Shown: piece after piece, positions 36,300-41,265 of the stretch
Layout of the letters: each line of letters opens with the position of its first letter
Position numbering within the stretch: position 1 is the first letter of the stretch
DNA from: Phycisphaerae bacterium
GTDB lineage: Bacteria > Planctomycetota > Phycisphaerae > UBA1845
DNA: 41,265 nucleotides
Direction of reading: 5' to 3'
NCBI GenBank assembly: GCA_023133475.1
Contig: JAGLWJ010000120.1
Coordinates: 1 to 41,265, forward strand
Program-made: the position numbers and the translations under genes
Notes under the pieces: model-generated
Told to the model about the DNA's origin: nothing
The model's database searches: none
What the model saw: only the letters and a program-made list of their open reading frames with translations

Positions 36300-36480
36300 C
36301 GAATCCAGAGGGCTGTGGCGACTCCGAGGGGCGGCTCGCGTTTGCGACGACAGCGTTGGGACGGCTGCACCTTCGTTTTCCGACGACGACGTAACTTGGC
36401 TTTGCGTTCAGCGTCGGCGTCGATGGGGCTGAACAGGTACGCCTCCCAATGCGGTGCCCGGCCAGCATCTTGGCTTGGTT
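36300..36480 (-). pseudogene. Tyrosine recombinase fragment
   Basis: The leftward frame reads GRAPHWEAYLFSPIDADAER followed by KAKLRRRRKTKVQPSQ. This matches the insert typical of a planctomycete tyrosine recombinase family (YLFSPREA...RKTKVQPSQ...). The catalytic HxxR and Tyr parts are missing. It is a separate remnant from the integrase pieces to its right. Confidence 0.5.
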
Positions 36481-36641
36481 GACGCCAATCTCTCATTCCA
36501 ATGGCGTTGTTGGCCGACGCTGGCGTGTGGGGCACGCACAACAGACAGGAGAATAGCCTGATAGGTTCCCTAGAAACATCCCTAGAATGACCAATATGGT
36601 GATCGTAACTGCTTATATGACAAGGGCTCCCGAAATCGGAT

Positions 36642-36666
36642 GGAGATTCGATTCCCCCCGCCTCCA
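36642..36666 (+). other. ssrA (tmRNA) 3'-end-like attachment site
   Basis: ATTCGATTCCCCCCGCCTCCA (36646-36666) matches the T-loop, T-stem 3' strand and acceptor 3' strand (CGCCTCC plus A) of a tmRNA. The 5' strand of the T-stem is imperfect and no tmRNA body is present upstream. ssrA 3' ends are common integrase targets, and the catalytic half of an integrase ends only about 70 bp away, so an att remnant is likely. Confidence 0.5.
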
Positions 36667-36738
36667 ATTGATAACGTCTTGTCAAAACAAGAGTTACAAG
36701 CACAAAAACAGGCGCGCCCAGTCAGTACCCAGCGATTC

Positions 36739-37302
36739 TCACTTTAATGGGCCTTTCTGGGGCAACAACGCGTCGTCGATCCCGCTGTCGAACTTGGCGT
36801 ACTCAGCATGGAAGGCGAACCGATCCAGCCCGCGATAATGGTCGTGGATTGGGTCGGCTGCGTGTCCCATAGCCACCTTGGACACCTCCCGACGTATCTC
36901 ACTGACGTGGGCCCGCGTCCGGTGATAGTGCCGAAGCCAATGCCAGCGTAGCCTCGACCAGGGTTTGCCCGTCCTGGGGTTGGTCTCCACGAGCACGCCT
37001 GCTTCCAGGGCGTATCGCTTCAGCCGATCAAGTGTCTTGTTCTCGGCTATCTGGGAGCCCACCTCGTTGAGAAACACCCAGTCCGAGGGTTGCCCGAGTC
37101 CCATCGAAGCGATAACCCGCGCCAGCCGGTCCGAAATGTGGATCGGACGGCGTGCCGCCCGGCTCTTGGGAATCCAGAGACGCTCGGCTGTGAGGCAACG
37201 CCGCTTCAGCTCCGGCCGGACCCGCTGCGGATCGGGCTTCTTGATGTCCAGGATGATCTCGCGATCCTGCAAGTTGATATCGCCTACCTGCTGGATGGCC
37301 AA
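36739..37302 (-). pseudogene. Tyrosine recombinase/integrase catalytic C-terminal part, 5'-truncated
   Basis: The 187-codon leftward frame begins abruptly at VGDINLQDREI and continues RLWIPKSRAARRPIHISDRL, then the catalytic HxxR (RWHWLRHYHRT), GH (MGHAAD) and active-site Tyr (IHDHY). The box-I Arg and the core-binding domain are absent. The reading frame is cut at about 37302, exactly where an ISAs1 tail begins on the other strand. An N-terminal integrase half lies at 39475-40103 in the same orientation, so the gene may have been split by insertions. Confidence 0.7.
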
Positions 37303-37563
37303 GACGCCCGGTCAATGCTAGGCTACATCCGCGGCCACTGGGGCATAGAAAACAGGCTGCACTGGTCCGTGGATGTTTGCTTCAACGAGGACAATCAACG
37401 CCACCGCAGCGGCAATTGCGCCGAAAACATGTCCCGTTTACGCCGCTTGGCCCTAAACCTGCTCCGCCAAAACAAAACCATCAAACAAGGCGCTCCCTCC
37501 AAACGCCTAAAAGCCTGCAAAAACCCGGATTACCTATTGAAAATCATAACCCAAAAAAATTAG
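37303..37563 (+). pseudogene. ISAs1 family transposase C-terminal remnant
   Basis: The frame reads LGYIRGHWGIENRLHWSVDV, then NCAENMSRLRRLALNLLRQNK and a terminal YLLKI. HWGIEN..HW.xDV.FxED and ENM..LRRLALNLL are hallmarks of the end of ISAs1 transposases. The upstream DDE core is missing; the frame before about 37300 is antisense integrase sequence. Confidence 0.75.
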
Positions 37564-37720
37564 ATGTGATCGCCCTGCCCCCGCAGGCAAATCACAGTCC
37601 AATCGATGGGTTATTGATAGTTGGACGGCGCTAACCTGAGGGTATCGTAACACTTGCCCTATGCGCGCCACCTAATCTCCGCCCGCCATAAAAGCATCAA
37701 AAAGCCCGGCAGTGCCATTC

Positions 37721-37732
37721 GTGGCTGTCCCC
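37721..37732 (+). repeat. REP-like motif, left copy
   Basis: GTGGCTGTCCCC is the reverse complement of GGGGACAGCCAC and matches 11 of 12 bases of the motif at 39244-39255 in opposite orientation. It sits 41 bp past the end of the HEAT gene. Confidence 0.5.
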
Positions 37733-37772
37733 GGTTTAACACCGGTTTACGACAAGACAATGTACACCCTCT

Positions 37773-39185
37773 CTACCCTTTCCCACTACTGAGCTGATCT
37801 CGCCAGTTGCTGCCCCAAAGTCGTTCGAGCGCCTTTGCAGCCGCCTCGCGCGTTTCGGTAGAAAGGTCGCCCTTCTGCGATAGCAGCTTGACAAGTGCGG
37901 TGGTTGCACTTCTATCGCCAAGTTCTCCGAGGAGTTGAACGACGTGGTGGCGGTTATAGCTCCGCACAGACTCACTGTCGAGCGCGCGAACAAGTGGCTT
38001 CACTGCCGCGCGCCCGAATTTCCTCAAGGCTTCAATTCCCCAGTCCCCCGCGTACAAACATCCGTCTCTCGTTAACCTCTGCACTAGAGGCTCGATCGCC
38101 CGTTCATCACCGAACTTGGCAAGCGCTGCTGCTGCGGCGTCGCGGGCTCCTTCCGTCAAGAGAGGAACAAGTGCCTCGACCGCTCGCTCATCGCCCAACT
38201 TGCCCAAAGCCTCCGCCGCTTTGATGAGAAAGTCATAGTCCTTATCGCTCAACGATTCTATCAGCGCGCTCACCGCCTGCGGATCCCCAAAGGTGCCAAG
38301 AGCCCACGCTGCCTCGGCTCGCACCTTCGAACTCTCGTCTCCTAATACCTCGATCAAGGAATGCAGGGCGGGGCGATATTGCATCGCGCCCAGGGCATGC
38401 GCTGCGATGGCACGAACGTTTGACGCTGCGTCGCCGAGGAGTTCGACGAACTTCGCATGCCAATGGTTGGCATCAACATTGCCCCCATCAAGTATATCGC
38501 TTAGTCTGTCCTCCGCTTTCCGCTGTACGTTGCCATCCGTAACCCGAAGCGCTTCGATAAGTGGCGGTATGGCCGCTTCGCCAGTCCGGAAGATGGCCCT
38601 CCGCGCCTGGTCGCGCGCGCGTGCGCTTTGACCCATCGACACCACCCAGTCTCCCAAAAGAGCCGTGTATGCGGCCCCAAAGTCGCGGGATTTTGCTAAT
38701 TTCTCTGCGGCAACATCTACGTCGAACGCGTCCTCCTGCGACCCCATCCCGTCTTGCAAATGACTCACTTCAGGGTCGTGCGAAATCCCTATCTCTTCTA
38801 TAGCAGCATCCACAGCAGCCCGCTCCTTCTGCGCCACCACAAGGAGAAGTGGATATACAGCCTCCGGATCCGCCAACTCGCTAAGGACATCAGCAGCACG
38901 CTCGCCGACGTAATAGTCTCTATGGGCCAACACGTATAACAGGGGCTTAACCGATCGCTTGCCGAGTCGGACCAATACCTCGGAGGCACGCTCATGTCTG
39001 TCCAGCGCTTGGATGAGTGGTACCACTGCCGCATCGCCACAGTCAACTAGATCTTCAATAGCCGCCTCAACAATGCTAGAGTTGCTATCATTAAGCGCGG
39101 CGACAAGCGGGCCGATATCTCTCTTGGGTCTGATCGTTGAGTTGAAATGTTTCCACTTTAGGCGGAAAAAATCCAAAATTCCCAT
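37773..39185 (-). CDS. HEAT-repeat (PBS-lyase-type) protein
   Basis: The 470-aa protein is built of about a dozen HEAT units of roughly 30 residues, such as AVSALIESLSDKDYDFLIKA followed by AEALGKLGDERAVEALVPLL. It has no signal peptide. A GGAG ribosome binding site precedes the ATG at 39185. HEAT solenoids are protein-binding scaffolds, and no enzyme domain is attached. It stands alone between two inverted REP-like motifs in a zone of decayed mobile DNA and could be cargo. Confidence in the repeat class is high; the partner is unknown. Confidence 0.85.
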   Translation of the reverse strand: MGILDFFRLKWKHFNSTIRPKRDIGPLVAALNDSNSSIVEAAIEDLVDCGDAAVVPLIQALDRHERASEVLVRLGKRSVKPLLYVLAHRDYYVGERAADVLSELADPEAVYPLLLVVAQKERAAVDAAIEEIGISHDPEVSHLQDGMGSQEDAFDVDVAAEKLAKSRDFGAAYTALLGDWVVSMGQSARARDQARRAIFRTGEAAIPPLIEALRVTDGNVQRKAEDRLSDILDGGNVDANHWHAKFVELLGDAASNVRAIAAHALGAMQYRPALHSLIEVLGDESSKVRAEAAWALGTFGDPQAVSALIESLSDKDYDFLIKAAEALGKLGDERAVEALVPLLTEGARDAAAAALAKFGDERAIEPLVQRLTRDGCLYAGDWGIEALRKFGRAAVKPLVRALDSESVRSYNRHHVVQLLGELGDRSATTALVKLLSQKGDLSTETREAAAKALERLWGSNWRDQLSSGKG

Positions 39186-39243
39186 GTCTATCTCCTAACT
39201 CCTAAAAACACTAAAAAACAGGGAAATTGAAATTGGTGAAATT

Positions 39244-39255
39244 GGGGACAGTCAC
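39244..39255 (+). repeat. REP-like motif, right copy
   Basis: GGGGACAGTCAC, in the wider context GAAATTGGGGACAGTCACCTATTTTT, is a motif I associate with REP-associated tyrosine transposases in planctomycetes and deltaproteobacteria. A fragment of such a transposase is encoded about 100 bp to the right. The copy at 37721-37732 is inverted relative to this one. Confidence 0.55.
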
Positions 39256-39278
39256 CTATTTTTCGACCAATTCTTAAA

Positions 39279-40103
39279 CTATCGCTCATTGCCCTGCTCC
39301 TTTGCTCCTTTGCTCTTTTGCTCCTTCGCCCCCTGTTCCGGTTGCGTTTTATTTTTCTTGGGCCGACCTACCGGTAGCGGTCTCACCTGGCGGTTTAGTT
39401 TTGTTTCGAGTTTGGCCAGCCAGGCGTCGCTTCCCAGGGGCCGGCCGGTGTGCAGATTGGTACGAATACGACCTAACTCTTCTTTTTCGTCGTGTTTTTC
39501 CAGCTCAGCCTGCCGTCCGGTAGCTGCCGGGTTGGGGGCGGACATGAGCTTGCGTTTGAAGATGACGTAGCCGAAGAAGTTATGCACGGCATCGAGGTAA
39601 TGGTTCGCCGTCGATGCTGTGACGCCGCGGTCCTTTCGCAGGTGTTCCTGGAACTTCCGCAACATGGTTGGGCTGACGTCCTGCACAAACAACAACCGTT
39701 GCTTCTCCATCCACACTCGCAGGCAGTGGAGCCTGCCCTTGAGTTTCGACAAATACTCCGTACATCGCCCGAGCGTTTCGACGTAGAACACAAAATCGTC
39801 GATGATCGGGCCCATACGTGTCCTTTGTGGCTTGCGTTCCTGGTCGGGATAGTGCCGGCGTTTGAAGAGCTCCTCGCTCTTACGGCCGGCCACTAGTCGA
39901 GCCAACGACAGATCCGTCTCGCGAGTGCTCTGGCGATGTGCCTTACGCCTTTTCCGGGAGCGTAGGGCGTTGCCGCCCGTAGTCGGTATTTCGATCTCCC
40001 AGTACATCTGCCAATACGGGCTGCGGGGGCTGATGAAGAGCGTGACCTCGCCGACGCGTTCTGATTTGGTCCATCGGTTGGACCGGACCTCCTTTCTCGC
40101 CAT
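39279..40103 (-). pseudogene. Integrase N-terminal half fused to the tail of a REP-associated (Y1) transposase
   Basis: The 274-codon frame starts at ATG 40103, whose AAAGGAGGTGA ribosome binding site overlaps the stop of the preceding gene. Residues of about 90-205 form a core-binding (SAM-like) integrase domain (RLLFVQDVSPTMLRKFQEHL; TASTANHYLDAVHNFFGYVI). No catalytic domain follows. From about residue 212 the text changes to IRTNLHTGRPLGSDAWLAKL, then LPVGRPKK, the usual C-terminus of REP-associated Y1 transposases. The last residues (GAKEQKSKGAKEQ) come from an 8-bp tandem repeat. The ORF is a chimera of two truncated genes and is not expected to recombine DNA. Confidence 0.7.
39296..39327 (+). 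repeat. Four tandem 8-bp units (GCTCCTTT)
   Basis: GCTCCTTT occurs at 39296 and 39304, followed by variants GCTCTTTT (39312) and GCTCCTTC (39320). On the minus strand it encodes the GAKEQKSKGAKEQ tail of the chimeric integrase frame. Confidence 0.8.
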
Positions 40104-40106
40104 GCG

Positions 40107-40454
40107 TCACCTCCTTTGCCGGGAGATGCGCGGCTTGCGGCGGAACTCGATACGACCACTCTTGACCCCATTGAGCCAACGAACCAGCTCGGGCACCCGG
40201 TGGTACCACCGGTTCCCGATCCGAAAACACGGGATCTGAGTGTAGTGCCTTTCCTGGCACCAGTCCACAACCGTTTTGGGCGACTTTCCCAAAGTGGCGG
40301 CGAGGTCGGCGGAAGTGCAGGGGTCGGACAGTTGACCGAGCGCGACGTGGGCGCCGCCCTCAGCATCACCGCCCTGGGCAGGCTGGCGATCGCTGACAGC
40401 ATCGCAGACGGTCGGGCGAACGGAATCGGCTGGCTCGTGCTTGTCTGGCCTCAT
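40107..40454 (-). CDS. HTH DNA-binding protein (excisionase/helix_turn_helix_17-like)
   Basis: ATG 40454 is chosen because it overlaps the primase stop codon (ATGA); the product is 115 aa. The C-terminal half contains a winged HTH: CTSADLAATLGKSPKTVVDW, then IPCFRIGNRWYHRVPELVRW. The N-terminal part looks disordered. The integrase gene starts 3 nt after its stop. It probably controls or directs excision of the element, as such proteins usually do next to integrases. Confidence 0.7.
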   Translation of the reverse strand: MRPDKHEPADSVRPTVCDAVSDRQPAQGGDAEGGAHVALGQLSDPCTSADLAATLGKSPKTVVDWCQERHYTQIPCFRIGNRWYHRVPELVRWLNGVKSGRIEFRRKPRISRQRR

Positions 40455-41265
40455 CGTGTCGGTTCCTTCGAACGGTCGCTGCCACACAACTCCTTCCGGC
40501 GCAAAGGGCACGCAGGATCGCAGTACGCGGCAACCTTGGGGTCCCCGCATCCACAACTTCGGTAGTCCTTGGAATAGGCCCCGGTTACCTGGGCGAGGAT
40601 CTCATCCTCGGCGATGACGCGCTTCTCTCCTGCGGGCCGGTTCTTCGCCGCCCAGGCCGCGAGCGCGGCGACAGCGATGTCCTCCGGCAGGCCCGCTTTC
40701 TTCAGCTGGACCGCAAGGCGGAAGCAGGTCACGCGCTGGTACTCGCTCACGCCTTCGGTGAGCATTCGCTGTGCGCACGGTGGAAGGCCAAAAACGGAAC
40801 GCGTCTTGTCCGACGGTCGTGGTGGTACCCCCCCTCGTGGCAGCCCAGCTGCTCGGCCGTTTGGCTGGTCCAGCTCGTTGATCTCGATGATTTCGTCGAG
40901 CCGCTCCTCCTTCACTCGAACGACTTCCTCGAGGAACTGCCACTGGTCTGCCGATGAAGTCAGGCCGTGACGCGGATCCAGGAACACGGTTCGGCCCTTG
41001 GTAACCAACGCGCCGAACAGCGGCGCATAGATGTAGTTGCCGTACGTGGTTCGTGTGTCGAGCCGGTCGTGTTTGGGAAACACCTCCGTGTTGGGCTGGC
41101 CGATCTCCTCCAGAATGTGCCACACAACAAGCCGTGCCTTCGCGGCGGACACGCCAGCCTCATCGAGAAACATCCACACGTCGCCCTTATCGGCAAGCAC
41201 TTCGAGAATCCAAATGTCCTTTTCATCTATGTCAGGCCGGGCAGGTAGGTCGATTGGCGTTCGAC
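40451..41265 (-). CDS. Archaeo-eukaryotic-type (AEP) primase-like replication protein (5' partial)
   Basis: The frame is open to the window edge, so the N-terminus is missing; about 271 residues are present. GDVWMFLDEAGVSAAKARLV followed by the VFPKHDRL...YGNYIYAPLF segment matches the AEP fold of plasmid and TOTE-type primases. The C-terminal part has RVTCFRLAVQLKKAGLPEDI, AALAAWAAKNRP and a Cys set (CGCGDPKVAAYCDPACPLRR), like the metal-binding PriCT-type tail. It is first in a leftward operon with an HTH protein and an integrase, so it probably served replication of an integrated element. Confidence 0.65.
   Translation of the reverse strand, partial: RTPIDLPARPDIDEKDIWILEVLADKGDVWMFLDEAGVSAAKARLVVWHILEEIGQPNTEVFPKHDRLDTRTTYGNYIYAPLFGALVTKGRTVFLDPRHGLTSSADQWQFLEEVVRVKEERLDEIIEINELDQPNGRAAGLPRGGVPPRPSDKTRSVFGLPPCAQRMLTEGVSEYQRVTCFRLAVQLKKAGLPEDIAVAALAAWAAKNRPAGEKRVIAEDEILAQVTGAYSKDYRSCGCGDPKVAAYCDPACPLRRKELCGSDRSKEPTR

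Noticed and set aside
37090-37302. Upstream extension of the ISAs1 frame
   Set aside because: This part is antisense to the integrase catalytic domain and has no transposase similarity.

Overview
The window looks like a Planctomycetota (Phycisphaerae-like) chromosome segment, probably assembled from an environmental genome. This assignment is an inference. It rests on giant secreted proteins built from Cys/Asp-rich 19-residue repeats (DCNxNGxPDECD), right-handed beta-helices and C-terminal dockerin-type modules, on a large RHS/YD-repeat protein, and on remnants that look like IS66, ISAs1 and REP-associated transposases.

Region 1 (1-21861, all + strand): a giant modular surface protein whose 5' end lies outside the window; an RHS polymorphic-toxin-like protein of about 2474 aa; a small, 4-bp overlapping gene that looks like its immunity protein (Tsi6-like); a cluster of three REP-like hairpins; and a second giant secreted protein that shares repeats, a propeller-like region and a dockerin with the first.

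Region 2 (21862-25073): about 3.2 kb with no intact gene of normal size. It holds the 3' half of a tRNA-Met(CAU)-like gene followed by a good terminator (an att-like scar), frameshifted transposase-associated ORFs, a 39-codon helix-turn-helix ORF with a strong ribosome binding site, and several inverted repeats.

Region 3 (25074-35456, + strand): the most interesting part. It is a tight ten-gene run that contains a complete Liv-type ABC importer (substrate-binding lipoprotein, LivH, LivM, LivG, LivF). Between the transporter genes lie a 66-aa Cys/Tyr/Gly-containing peptide, a radical SAM/SPASM enzyme that overlaps it by 4 bp, a 646-aa membrane protein of unknown family, a B12-binding-type radical SAM enzyme, and a 400-aa protein of unknown family. 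The layout suggests a peptide-modification (RiPP-like) pathway wired to a high-affinity importer. I cannot assign it to a described system.

Region 4 (35457-41265): a graveyard of mobile DNA. It contains an IS66 fragment, a hypothetical HTH protein, a tyrosine recombinase fragment, an ssrA-3'-end-like att scar, the catalytic half of a second integrase, an ISAs1 transposase tail, and a HEAT-repeat gene flanked by inverted REP-like motifs. It ends with an operon (leftward) of AEP-type primase (cut by the window edge), an HTH protein and the N-terminal half of an integrase fused to the tail of a REP-associated transposase. The two integrase pieces may once have been one gene.
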